Shown: in pieces, positions 1-10,963 of the stretch | Layout: every line of letters starts with the position of its first letter | Numbering within the stretch: the stretch's first letter is position 1 | Assembly (NCBI GenBank): GCA_021234155.1 | Contig: JAJEKV010000085.1 | Coordinates: forward strand, 1,870,896 to 1,934,895 | Length of the DNA stretch: 64,000 nucleotides | Source of the DNA: Isoetes taiwanensis | Taxonomy: Eukaryota > Streptophyta > Lycopodiopsida > Isoetales > Isoetaceae | Direction: 5' to 3' | Position numbers and translations under genes: made by a program | The notes under the pieces: model-generated | Told to the model about the DNA's origin: nothing | What the model saw: only the letters and a program-made list of their open reading frames with translations | The model's database searches: none

Positions 1-25
1 AGCAATCAACGCAAGGCTCGTCCAG

Positions 26-406
26 ATGAGGAACCAGGTGCATCAGCTGATCCACTGGGCCACCCTATTGATGAATGCCCAAGAATATGCACCTGCTCCA
101 CCACCACCTCCACCGCTAGCTCAGCAAGGCATCGAGGAAGGTCCACAGCAGGAGGGGCAGGACAATCAGGGGAATGTCAGAGACAGGAAGAGGAAAAGGA
201 GAAACAGAAGGAGTCCAACACCACCTAGCTCCAGTTCATCAGACACTTCAGACAGCCATGACAGTTCTAGCTCAGATAGTGAGTCCGACACTCCACAGGT
301 AAGAGCCAGGGCAAGGAAGGAAGACGATTATCAAAAGAAAGTTGACAGTGCTATGAGCAATGTGTGGAAGACTAGGAAGTTGGGTCAGTTCCTCGTGGAA
401 GGATAG
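26..406 (+). pseudogene. gag-region fragment of the Gypsy element
   Basis: An open stretch of 126 codons with a run of seven prolines, a basic patch (RKRKRRNRR) and a serine/aspartate-rich tract. Such low-complexity charged linkers are common in the middle of plant chromovirus gag. It lies upstream of, and on the same strand as, the CCHC knuckle, so I read it as gag. No conserved capsid motif is recognisable. The frame closes at 406 and gag continues in broken frames. Confidence 0.6.
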
Positions 407-1029
407 GTCGTATGGAGGCGTAAGCCCGGCTTGATTTAGATGGAAGAGTTCGCAACTCTTATGGCATGAAGGATAAGGATATAGGGAAAGTTGCTACAAA
501 GAAACTTGATAGGAGCAAGAGAATCTGGTGGAAAGGCTACGCAAAGTCCAACAAGCTCAAAAGGAACAGCTTGCATTCAAGACCTTCAAAGAAGGCCTTT
601 CGCAGACATTATGTGCCCAGTCACATACTAGCAAAGATCCCAAAGAGCTCTACAGATTGAACCAAGGTACCTTGTCGTAAGCAAAGTACACAGAGGAATT
701 CATGCGACTTCAAAGCTCCATGTTCCCGGAGTTTCGAAAGGCAAGCGGTTGAAACTTACATTGAGGGATTGAACAAAGAATATCAAGAGGCTAGTCCCAG
801 CGATCAACCCTAAGTCAAGAGCGTAATGAGGATAAAGCCATAAGTTTGAAGAAGCTCCAAAGAACGCCAGTGAGAGACAAATCGCCTTCAAAGGAAAGTC
901 ACGACAAAGTACCAAGGGCAGCAACAGAGTAAGCAATCGGCAACTACGCCATCAGGAGGCCAGCAGCAAGGAAGAGCTCAGGGTAAGAACTTTGGGGACC
1001 GTAAGCCGCAGAATGCATCAGGGGGCAGC
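407..1029 (+). pseudogene. degenerate remainder of gag
   Basis: This interval joins the gag fragment to the zinc-knuckle ORF. It is A/G-rich, like the flanking coding strand, and holds only short open pieces (for example 466-660, lysine/arginine-rich) interrupted by stops. I interpret it as decayed gag from position alone. No motif supports any single frame. Confidence 0.45.
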
Positions 1030-2562
1030 ATGTTAAAGTGTATTCTAGACAGCCTGACGAAAGAGAAGAGACAGGAATGTATTGAGAAGAAGCTATGTTT
1101 CAGGTGCTTCCAGCCAGGGCACCGAACACATGATTGCCCATTCGTCATGCAGGCAGCCTTGGCAGAGCTTATGGATTGGGATTCACCAACAGAAGCGGAT
1201 GAGGACGACGACCAGCATGAGGTCCAGGACTTCATAGATGGTGAGTGCCACATATGTGCAAACATTGAGTCAGATGACATTGAAAGTCAGTCAACAGTCA
1301 TTGCGGCTGAGGGGATCATAGATAGCAGTCCATATCTAGTATTGATAGACACAGGTAGCTTGCACAACTTCGCCTCTCCTAGGCTGGCTGCCCTAATGAA
1401 GAACAAGGTATTGAAGTCTAAGCCAAGGCCAGTTGCTATGGCAAACGGCGCCATTCGGCACACTAAGGGAAGGAGGATTACATTCGACATAGACCTTAGT
1501 GGAAGTAAGTGGCCGATGGGGGCGGAGGTTATGGAGATTGGAAGGTATGACCTCATAGTAGGAATGGAGTTCCTAAAGCCAGCGAAAACCATGATAGACT
1601 GCGACCGCAATGAAGTCGCCATGACAGCACCGGACGGCACCAAATTCATAGTGAGAGGTAAGAAGACAGCTTCTTCTATGCAGTGTATTTCTTTGAAGCA
1701 GCTAAGGAAAAGTATAGAAAGAAATAAGGTGGATTACATTTTGAGATTGGAGGCAATTGAGCCCAATAAGCAGGATGGGAACGACCAAAAGGGGAAGCAC
1801 TTGCCCAAGCCAGTAGCAAGGCTTATTTCGGAATTCAAGGATGTATTTCCGGATGAAATCCGGCAACTACCACCTTATAGGGGTGTGGAGTGTGAGATCA
1901 CACTAGCACCAGATGTTAAGCCTACCAGCAAGGCACCGTACAGGATGAGCACACCGGAATTGATTGAGCTCAAGAAGCAACTCCAGGAATTGCTTGAGCT
2001 TGGTTTTATTAGAGCAAGTGTGTCTCCTTTTAGAGCACCCATACTCTTCGTGAAGAAGAAAGATGGCAGTTTAAGAATGTGCATAGACTATCGCCAGCTC
2101 AACAAGCAGACGATAAAGAATAAGTATGCATTGCCAAGGGCAGATGATTTAATGGACCAGCTCCAAGGAGCAAAGGTATTCTCTAAGATTGATTTGAGGT
2201 CAGGGTACCACCAAATAAGAATAAAAGAAGAGGATATCCATAAGACCGCCTTCAGAACGCGGTATGGTCACTTTGAGTTTACAGTAATGCCCTTTGGATT
2301 GTCGAATGCTCCAGCAACTTTTATGCGCCTCATGAATGACATCTTCAGGGATTTTCTAGATGAGTTTGTCATTGTCTTCTTCGACGACATTCTAGTCTAC
2401 AGCAAGTCCATTGAAGATCATAGTCAGCATTTGAGAAGGGTGTTAGAAAAGTTGAGGCGGCATCGTTTGTATGGAAAGCTCTCCAAATGCCACTTTGCTA
2501 CTGAAAGAGTGGAGTACTTGGGCCATGTCATATCGGCGGAAGGGATCTCCACCGACCCATAA
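1030..2562 (+). pseudogene. Gypsy gag C-terminus, protease and reverse transcriptase (pol part 1)
   Basis: The 510-codon frame starts just before a nucleocapsid CCHC knuckle (C23, C26, H31, C36). An acidic linker follows, then a retropepsin active site (LIDTGS, D107) and a reverse transcriptase. Visible RT landmarks are the YRQLN fingers motif, the SGYHQI/KTAF region, MPFGL, and the FFDDILVYS catalytic loop (D452-D453; the usual Y is F). The frame stops at TAA 2560-2562 inside the RT thumb/connection. Homologous sequence resumes 40 bases later in another frame, so the polyprotein is broken. In an intact element it would supply protease and RNA-dependent DNA polymerase activity in the virus-like particle. 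Confidence 0.92.
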
Positions 2563-2600
2563 AGATCGGGCGATGAGTAGATTGGCCAGCTCCAAAGAAT

Positions 2601-4607
2601 GTGGCAGTAAGAAGCTTTCTAGGTCCGGCGGGGTTATTACAGGAAGTTCGCGTGAAGGACTTAGCCAAGTGGGCGTCCCCTTTGACGGACCTCACTAAGA
2701 GTGTTAAGGTGAAAGATTGGAGAACACATTGGTTAGAAAATGTTCAAGCTTCATTTGAAAAGCTTAAAGAGGCCTTAACAACAGCACCAGTGCTAGTTCT
2801 GCCAGATCCAGACAAGGACAAGATAGTAGCAACAGATGCAAGTAAGATAGCAACAGGTGGAGTCCTTATGCAAGAAGGAAGAGTAATAGCTTATGATTCC
2901 AAGAAGTTGAATGACACCGAGCAGCGCTATCCAACCCATGATCAGGAACTTCTAGCTATTGTCAGAGCTCTTCATATTTGGAGGCATTATTTGCTTGGGA
3001 GGAAGTTTCAGTTAGATACTGATCACCAGAGCCTCCAATACATCTTTACCCAACCACTTCTGAATCTAAGACAAAGGAGGTGGATGGAATTCCTAGAAGA
3101 GTATGACTTTGAGATTGCTTATAAGCCAGGTAAGTTGAACGTGGTCGCCGATGCTCTTTCTAGAAGACCTCTTGAGACGAGAACTCATTGTAATGCTATA
3201 TCAACTCTTTCGAGTGGATATGGCAAGAAAATTGAAGAGACACTACCATCTGATGGTGATTTCAAGGAGGTATGGGAAAGCCTTTCTAGAGAGGCTAGAA
3301 CAGATAAGGAACGGGAGGCCTTCAAGCATTATAAGAAGGAAGGCAACTTGTTGTATCATAAGCATAAGTTGTGTGTGCCCGAATCATCAGGGGTAAGGAA
3401 GCTAATTCTTCATGACACACACAACAGCCCAATAGCAGGGCATGCAGGGTTTATGAAGACCTACTTCAAGATTCGAAGTAGCTACTTCTGGCCGGGAATG
3501 AAGAAGCAGATAGCAAGATATATTCGTGAGTGCCAGTTGTGTCAGCAAACCAAAGCGGAGCAGCTTCGAATTCCAGGAGCTTTGGAACCTCTAGCAGTGC
3601 CGAATGCGAAGTGGGAAGTGGTAAGTATGGATTTTATCACAGGACTTCCCAAGACTCTTCGAGGCAAGGATGCATTGATGGTCGTAGTAGACAAATTATC
3701 TAAGATGGCACATTTTGTGCCTTGTAGAACTACCGACACAGCATTAGATACTGCCAAGCTATTTGTGAAGGAGATTTTTAGGCTCCATGGCATGCCTCGG
3801 GAGATAATATCTGATAGAGATTCCAAGTTTATGAGTGCTTTTTGGCAGGACCTCTTCAGCACCATTCAGACGAAGCTCTCCATGAGCACGGCATATCATC
3901 CCCAAACAGATGGTCAGACGGAGAGGACGAATCGAATCATTGAAGATATGCTTAGAAGCTTTGTGTGGAATAAGCAGTCCAAGTGGGATGAGTATATCCA
4001 CTTGGTGGAATTCGCCTACAATAGTGCCAAACAGGAGTCATCTCAGATGTCTCCTTTCATGGTAAATTACGGGTACCAGTGCTTAACCCCGGACACTTGG
4101 CACAATCCCGTGTCAAAGATTGAAGTGTCCCAACAGATGCTAGGAGATATGCAGCAGTTGGTGGAAGAAGTGAGGGGTTACCTCCTAGCAGCAAGAAGTC
4201 GGCAGAAGAGTGTAGCCGACAAGCACAGGACAGTAAGAGAGTTCAAAGTAGGCGATAGCGTGTGGTTGAAGATCAAGGTCAAGCAAGGTAAGCTTCGGAT
4301 TGGGAGTTGCAAGAAGCTTGCCCCTCGATGGGCTGGTCCGTTCAAGATTTTGGAGAGAGTGGGCTCCCAAGCCTACAAGTTGGACCTTCCGGCCCATCTC
4401 AAAGTTCACAAGGTTTTCCACGTAAGTTTATTGAAAAGGCACAATCCTAACCCTGATGAGGTTTTGGATACTCCAACGTTGTTGGAAATGACTGAGGAGC
4501 AGGTTGAAATTGCGCCTGAGTTACTTAGAAGACTAGGAGGTCTCAGTTCCTCCAGTATTTGGTCAAGTGGAAGCACTTGCCCGTGGAAGACGCGACATGG
4601 GTATTGA
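2601..4607 (+). pseudogene. Gypsy RNase H and integrase (pol part 2)
   Basis: The 668-codon frame continues pol after the break. It holds the end of the RT connection (VRSFLG), an RNase H domain (ATDAS D79, E116, DTDH D139), and an integrase with a zinc-binding HHCC module (H274, H281, C311, C314). The integrase core has D344 (SMDF), D405 (SDRD) and E441 (QTER), i.e. D,D35E spacing. A C-terminal region leads to the VFHVSLL motif that precedes chromodomains. The last ~20 codons are out of frame: the true chromodomain reads on in a different frame from ~4547. The element inserts cDNA into chromatin; this copy cannot make a continuous pol protein. Confidence 0.93.
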
Positions 4608-4702
4608 AGCAGGATTTGGAGAAGCAATACCCAGATTTCATGAAGGAGTTTGATGGGCAAGTCGTCTCCGACTTGGTCGACCCCGACTTGCCAGGAGGTT
4701 AG
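4547..4702 (+). pseudogene. Gypsy integrase-linked chromodomain (frame-shifted end of pol)
   Basis: In the frame ending at TAG 4700-4702 the translation contains the chromodomain core YLVKWKHLPVEDATW, followed by an acidic tail closing on DPDLPGG. Chromodomains after integrase target chromoviruses to modified histones. One of the usual aromatic-cage residues (W in KWK) is visible. A frame change near 4540 separates it from the integrase frame. Confidence 0.85.
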
Positions 4703-4739
4703 CTTAGTATATTTCTTAGTTAGCCTCTAGTTCTGGCAG

Positions 4740-5160
4740 ATGTATTCTAGCTAGTGGAATACATAGGCCAGAATCTTGGAACATGTGGGCGATGATGAGA
4801 TAAGCCTTTAAGGCGTTCTCTAGGCCAACATGCACCAAGAGGTGCGCATGACCAATAGGGTCATACGAGAGAGAGAGGAAAGGCATGGTGCGCGATGATG
4901 GGACATCGGTCGGATGCTCTCTATGCCACGATGTGGGGGTCGCACACCTGGCCATAGGGGGGTCATGGTGAAGGTTAAAGTGATCATGTGCGATGATGGG
5001 ATCGTGAGACGTTCCCTAGCTTAAAACCCTTGGGGCATGATGCACTAGGGGTACTCGGCACCGGGTAACCGAGTACAAGGTAGCACTTGATCATGGGCGA
5101 TGATGGGATCATCTTAAATGGTCCTTAAGCTCAAATCCGAAAGGGCCATGATCGAGTGCA
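4740..5160 (+). repeat. degenerate ~100 bp tandem repeat in the Gypsy 3' spacer
   Basis: The phrase GCGATGATGGGA, or a one-to-two-base variant, recurs near 4789, 4890, 4990 and 5097, i.e. every ~100-107 bp. Related flanking words such as 'cttaa' and 'gagtgcaagg' also recur. It lies in the non-coding spacer between pol and the LTR. I see no coding capacity. Confidence 0.55.
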
Positions 5161-5521
5161 AGGTATTGGTAAGGGGGGTGGTCCCCTAAAACCACAAACT
5201 TATTAATTAAACTAACGTAATGTGCTCCTTATGCAGGAAAGTGAGAAGGGAGCATCGAGGTGGGGCGCATTACGAGAAGATGGGGGAACCATAAATTAGA
5301 TTATGAACCCTAATAACTCTTATAATAATGTTTTGAATTATTGTAAGAAGTAAACATGTTAAGGCTATATAATTTTGTATAAGTACTAATATAGCCTAAA
5401 TTTTGACATTAACTCTTTAATAGGAAGTTGATCGTTTAAATTTAAGTGTATGTTCTTGTGTTGTTTTGCAGGATAGATTAGGCTCGTCACCTTAGCGCAA
5501 TGTTGAGGACATCATTGTCCT

Positions 5522-5534
5522 AAGGGGGGGAGAA
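5522..5534 (+). other. polypurine tract of the Gypsy element
   Basis: The purine run AAGGGGGGGAGAA sits immediately before the TG that opens the 3' LTR. That is the position and composition of the plus-strand primer for reverse transcription. Confidence 0.88.
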
Positions 5535-7162
5535 TGTGACGTTCCAGGGGAATATACGCCATAAATACGTATATTCCTGGACCCGTCACCATACAAGTCT
5601 ACCTATGTAGCCTTGTATGCCTTAGAAAGTGGCAAGGGGTGCACATCTAAGTTAAGTGTTTAACTTAGATAACCTTAGGATAAGGCCCATTTCCACATGG
5701 CCTTATCCTATTGGGCAACCGCCACACGGCCTCATCCTAGTGGTGCCACGTGGCATCCCATGTGGCCCCATACCTATATGAGCTCTAACCCTAACCCTAG
5801 ACCCTTTTCCCTGACCTAGCACCTGAACTTTCATCTACGTGCCCGAAACCCCGTTTCGAGCACCGTTCGTCATAGTCTAGCCTGGAGCAGCAGCCCCTGG
5901 AAGGTGTGTATGATCGTAGAGGGAGCAAGCCTTCGACCCACGTCAAGGAGCATGGAGACGCCCGGGATGGGAGGAAGCGCTTCTGGAGGAGGTAGGTTGA
6001 GTAGAGTTCACGTTAGTTCACTTGGAAGTTAGCATTCCAGGTGGGTTAGTATTGTGTGTCTAGAGTAGAGCTACCCTAGATCCTTTATTGAACATCTTGA
6101 ACCCTAATCAAGGAACCCTAACTGATAGTTAGATATGTATGATTAGATTAAGATGTTCATATGATATTGTTCATGATGATTATGTGATGATGGTTGATCA
6201 TGTTGTTCCTCTTGTGTTGGGAAGGGGGGTAGAGACCTAGGGCCATATGTAGTATGCTCCTAGTGTAGATCCCTTAGTTCCTATTAGTTGCGGCCTGTGC
6301 ATAGGAACCCACCGGGCTATGGAAGCTATGATGTGACTCAGCACTACACAACGGGGCTAGAGGCAATATGGAGGGTGGATCCCTGCCGAGTGGGGGCTTC
6401 GGGGGATCCCACAGTCGGCTAGGCTTATGGTCAGTCACTTCGTGTGGGCCGAGCATGGGTCCGACACCTCCTGGGGCAATGGTGTCGCCCTGCCTCTCAA
6501 GAGTTGCAAGTGTCAGCTTGGCTCTTGTTTTGGGGGGTTCAGTCGGGTACGAATCGTGTGTCGCCACGATTCTCTAGCCGCCCGTGGAGCCTCTAGACCC
6601 CGGGGAGGGGAGATGCAACCCTTCCTAACTCGTCGGACCGGGGAGATGCAACCTGGAGTAGTCCCGATGGGTGATGCCATGGGATTGCGTATCCGGAAGG
6701 TTAGAGTCATGCCACAACTTGGTCTAGCCCATCTGCAAAGTATGCACAGGAGGGGCGGATGGAGTGGTCAACCCTAGCCATTGTCTTATGCCAGCCCCGC
6801 CATTGTTATGACTCGGTCTGCTCTATCTTGAGGCCTATCTAGTCAGTCGATTCCCTCATGTGTCGGAGCCACGGGTAGGAGCCCCATGTTTTATGGCATA
6901 TGATTATGTTCTTTGCATCTATGGATATGCGATTGAGCTACCCTTCGAGGTAGTATGTTGTATGGTATTGTTAGTTCTGACGTGTTTATGCTTCCGCTGT
7001 GATAGGAGCCCATAGGGGAAGGGCACGCAAGACACCTTCGTGTCCCCTTCCCGCACTACGATCATCTCAGAGTGCGGGATAGACGGAGGGCCCGTGCGGT
7101 TGCAGGACCGGATGGGGGATTTCCTACGGCCGGGCGCCGTATGTTTAGCAAGGAGCGTTACA
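5535..7162 (+). repeat. 3' LTR of the Gypsy element
   Basis: It begins TGTGACGTTCC directly after the polypurine tract and ends GGAGCGTTACA, so the ends are TG...CA and form a short imperfect inverted repeat. Length is 1628 bp. It carries no supported gene; open stretches around 6270-6780 are chance frames in GC-rich sequence. The second LTR in this window (56879-58469) is a diverged relative on the other strand. Confidence 0.88.
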
Positions 7163-7978
7163 ATTTAATTCATCCAGCTCCTGCATGAAGCAGCACCATG
7201 TGGCCTTACCATACTGAATCCGAGGTCACAGATCTTTGATACAACCAACCTGTATGTCTTACAAATCAATCTTCTTAATGAACATGGTCGGAGTTGTCGC
7301 TAGTCTGTCTGATGCCATTACTAATGGCTATCAGATCAGCTCCATTATTGAGAAACTTGCTTATATTGAGTGCAACACGATATATGGCTGCAATTGCCAA
7401 TCTGATTTCTGGATGCAATTTTTATTTCATAGCCATACATTTTTCCACAATAGCATATATCTATCTGCTACTTCTAAATCGAATGACAAATTTGGTCTTT
7501 CTGCAATATGATGACCCAAATACTTCAATTCCAAATGAATGCTTTCATTTTTTGCAGCCAGTTAAACAGAGCTTACAGAGCTTGACCAAGATCTCTCCAA
7601 GTTAAATTTCAAGACCCATAAAGCAGAACATGCCTCAGAAGTAGAGTTTGAGACCCATTAAATGAAACAGAGTTAAGAAGTCTGATTTCATCCTCTCAGG
7701 TTCGATTTATAAATTTGCAGCCAAAAATTTTCAATTTGTAGCCATAGAATCATGATTTCGCCCCATTAAAGAGGCAAAAGGATTAGAAAACTCTGTTATG
7801 GGGCATTTCGTCAAATTTGCACTGAATACTGTACTCGGTATGAGCTACTTGATTAAATGTTCAGGCATTTGGTGTCAGATTGAATTAGTATAATCTCTTG
7901 CATTGCAGATCATATATATAATATGAATTTTTGCTTTATTCCTAAGTTTCTTGAATATGAATTTGTTTGTGGTCTATT
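7150..7978 (+). repeat. ~0.8 kb direct repeat, copy 1
   Basis: From about 7170 to 7978 this sequence matches 8819-9618 at high identity (long exact blocks, e.g. around 7375-7560 versus 9010-9200). The shared block starts near 'tttaa(t/c)tcatccag' and ends at 'tttgtttgtggtctat'. The Gypsy LTR abuts the left end of this copy. Short open frames in both copies differ in phase or contain substitutions; I do not call a gene. Confidence 0.8.
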
Positions 7979-8818
7979 ATTGAGCTTAGATATAAATTTC
8001 TGCCCTGCTGTTAAACATCCCAGCTCAATAAGCTCTCACAAAAAAACATCCTGGCAAATAGAGCTGGGTCTGAAAGGTTAATTTGTAGACCTTCTGTTCC
8101 TTTTTCTTCTCCTCTGCTTCAGACTTAGGATCAAGCCTATTTTCAAGCTTAATGGGTCAATCTATATGTTCAATGAGAATTATAGATTTGTTGTCAATCT
8201 TCTCCAAAAGCTTTCTGAGCTGGTTATTCCTATTACCCTCTGTTAATTACGAACCATAGACATCATATACCATGCAATTAGCTATGGCACCAACCAGGCT
8301 CTTGCAATCTTTGTGTAAAAATCCTTGCCTTTTAAAAATGCATGAATGACGGTGGGATTAGGTCTCCTAATCTATCAATATTGTGCTCTGCCCTAGACTT
8401 GAGCAACGGATTTGAGTTGCACAGCCTACAAACATTAAGCATATTCCAATTGGTATACTAGGATTGAAGTATTTTGTTATGTCGAGAGGCTTCTTCAAGA
8501 AGGATCAAGGGGGTTGCAGAGAATCAACAAACGCTGAAGACAATTGCTTTGTGCAACCATTTGAATGATCCAAGCGAAAGAATTGCTTACGAGGCTCTGC
8601 TAACAGTGGCACAACTGTTTTCGGTTGTTGAACTCACTCTTGAACTATGTTGACTCGGTTGGGCGCTCCCTACTGTACTCAAGGATCCCAGAGGCCCATT
8701 TCTGGTTATTGCCTATGGGCGCTGCAAGCCAAATCACCAAACACAAACAGGGCCTTCTAAATCCAGAAAAGAAACTCAGGAATCCATGCCTTAATAAGCT
8801 ATTCGTCGATTACTCATA
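7979..8818. other. spacer between the two direct repeats; no gene seen
   Basis: AT-rich sequence with no supported gene. Around 8075-8340 the minus strand gives short retroelement-like frames, too weak to name. A short open frame at 8625-8819 has no recognisable motif. Confidence 0.4.
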
Positions 8819-9618
8819 GATTTAACTCATCCAGAGCGCCATGTGGCCTTACCATACTGAATCCGAGATCATAGATCTTTGATAGAACCTGTATGTCTTA
8901 CGAAGCAACCTTCTTAATCAACATGGTCGGAGTTGTTGCTGGTCTCTTTGATACCATTACTAATGGCTATCAGATCAGCTCCATTATTAAGAAACTTGCT
9001 CATCTTGAGTGCAACACGATATATGGCTGCAATTGCCAATCTGATTTTTGGATGCAATTTTTATTTCATAGCCATACATTTTCCCACAATAGCATATATC
9101 TATCTGCTACTTCTAAATCGAATGACAAATTTGGTCTTTCTACAATATGATGACCCAAATGCTTCAATTCCAAATGAATGCTTTCATTTTTTGCAGCCAG
9201 TTAAACAGAGCTTACAGAGCTTGACCAAGATCTCTCCAAGTTAAATTTCAAGACCCATAAAGCAGAACATGCCTCAGAAGTAGAGTTTGAGACCCATTAA
9301 ATGAAACGGAGTTAAGAAGTCTGATTTCATCCTCTCAGGTTCGATTTATATGTTTGCAGCCAAAAATTTTCAATCTGTAGCCATAGAATCATGATTTCGC
9401 CCCATTAAAGACGCAAAAGGATTTGGAAACTCTGTTATTGGGCATTTCGTCAAATTTGCACTGAATACTGTACTCAATATAAGCTACTTGATTAAATGTT
9501 CAGGCATTTGGTGTCGGATTGAATTACTATCATCTCTTGCATTGCAGATCATATATATAATATGAATTTTTGCTTTATTCCTAAGTTTCTTGAATATAAA
9601 TTTGTTTGTGGTCTATAA
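8819..9618 (+). repeat. ~0.8 kb direct repeat, copy 2
   Basis: Second copy of the repeat described at 7150-7978; copy starts are ~1.65 kb apart. It lacks the adjacent Gypsy insertion and has a slightly shorter left end. Ends are not TG...CA and no target duplication is evident, so it is a duplicated segment rather than a clear LTR pair. Confidence 0.8.
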
Positions 9619-9834
9619 TCATTCATTATCGGTAACAATAAATATAAATGCAGGAAGTCTACAGAAATTAGATCGATCTCCAGACATGAACGACCGGATT
9701 TCGCCTAACAAATAGAAAGGGATAGCCTTGAGTGCAACGTCTATCTTGGTATTTTATACATGGTCCTCTATCCTGCATTTTTTTTTCCTTTCATTCAGAC
9801 TTTTACTACCATTTTCGCCTATTTGCAGCTCTTA

Positions 9835-9881
9835 TGACAAGAACCACCCAATGGGAAAACAAAGAGGTCGCCCTAGGTACG
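9835..9881 (+). other. isolated exon-like segment encoding an AT-hook
   Basis: A pyrimidine-rich tract ending in TTTGCAG precedes a short open stretch whose translation ends KQRGRPR, the AT-hook core that binds the minor groove of AT-rich DNA. A GTACGT-like donor follows at once. A second segment of the same design lies at 40900-40987. No flanking exons are identifiable, so this is an exon fragment or coincidence. Confidence 0.35.
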
Positions 9882-10019
9882 TGCATTTACAAACATGACA
9901 AATGAATTCCATTCCTTTAGACATTGTTTTTTATTTGAATAGTCTCTTCTGCATTTGCTCCTGAACAGATTAGCCATAGTTGCCTCAAGCAATAATGATA
10001 GTAACAAAGCAAAAATTTA

Positions 10020-10095
10020 TGGGCACCGCACCGATGGTCGCACCTGGGTTCAACTCCCAGGGATGCACAGGCCATATGATTATTAGAGCTCGAAT
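10020..10095 (+). other. tRNA-like B box, possible SINE remnant
   Basis: GGTTCAACTCC at 10047-10057 fits a pol III B box and is embedded in a short stem (CTGGG...CCCAG). No convincing A box or full cloverleaf is present, so I do not call a tRNA gene. Confidence 0.3.
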
Positions 10096-10099
10096 TAGC

Positions 10100-10963
10100 T
10101 TTTTCTATCACTCTCCCACCACGTCAGCAATAGGTATTTTTTTTTAAAACCGTGGGTTCTTCCTTCCGGCAAAGCTCCATCTGTTCGCTTGGCAAACGCT
10201 CGGATAAAGATACAGTTGTGCATATAAGCTTATATTAAGGCCGTCGTCATCAAGTCTAAATAAGGTAAATCTTTTGCTTGCTTTAATTCCAAGCTTCGAT
10301 TTAAAGTATCAAATAGCTTGAAGCGTGTTGCTGGCACAGTGTTTGGCAAATTGCTCTGTAAACAGGGTAAAAAAATTTATGGGTACGATTTGAAGCTTTT
10401 GCTTCCCTGGCACATATAAATTTCCCCATTAAAGCGTACGGTGGATGTCACAATAGCTCGGTTACAGTTAAAATCCTTGCTGCCCATTAAAGCCTACAAT
10501 TCTGAGGCAGAGTTCCATGGTCCCAGCCAGCCTTTGGAGCCACAATCCGAATTGTTTCCCTGAACTAGATGGCTGAAGCGTAAACAAGGAAAGTTTTTGC
10601 TAAGGTTATCCCAAATGATTCGGTGGGCATGTTGCAGCATGAACTGGCTCCAAAGATTGAAATTTGTGACGGAACTGAGGCAAAAATACCTGAACTGAGG
10701 CTCGTGCACCTGATTTGTAGGCTCCAAAACAAACCCTTGTTGATATCTGCTTTTTCTACTCATTTTCTCTCTGGCTTCCATCCCTGTCTCATTTCAAATC
10801 CCACGAAAGTCAAGAGTTATGGTGTAGATAACGCCCTGCCCCTCAGACGTTACCTACAAAAAACTTTTCGGGCCAACGAAAATGCCTCGGGCGTGCGCGC
10901 CCTTAACGCCCTTGGTTCGAGGGTTTGCTGCACGCACAGATCGAAGAGAGGAGAGGAGCCGGA
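10100..10963 (+). promoter_or_regulatory. upstream region of the recombinase-like gene
   Basis: No other gene is recognised here, so it should contain the promoter and 5' leader of the gene starting at 10964. I cannot define a TATA box or start site with confidence. The open stretch 10623-10991 has no motif and overlaps the leader. Confidence 0.35.

Larger units (their letters stand above)
1..7162 (+). mobile_element. Ty3/Gypsy chromovirus, 5'-truncated by the window edge
   Basis: Order seen: acidic/proline-rich gag remnant, CCHC knuckle, aspartic protease, reverse transcriptase, RNase H, integrase, chromodomain, a ~0.8 kb non-coding spacer, polypurine tract and 3' LTR. Integrase after RNase H and a C-terminal chromodomain are the hallmarks of Ty3/Gypsy chromoviruses. 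The 5' LTR and start of gag lie outside the window. pol is split by at least one stop and two frame changes, so this copy is not autonomous. The 5 bp after the LTR (ATTTA, 7163-7167) is the expected target-duplication position, but the other side cannot be seen. Confidence 0.93.

Noticed and set aside
7150-9618. The two 0.8 kb repeats as LTRs of one retrotransposon
   Set aside because: No TG...CA ends, no primer-binding site or polypurine tract, and no retroelement genes between them.
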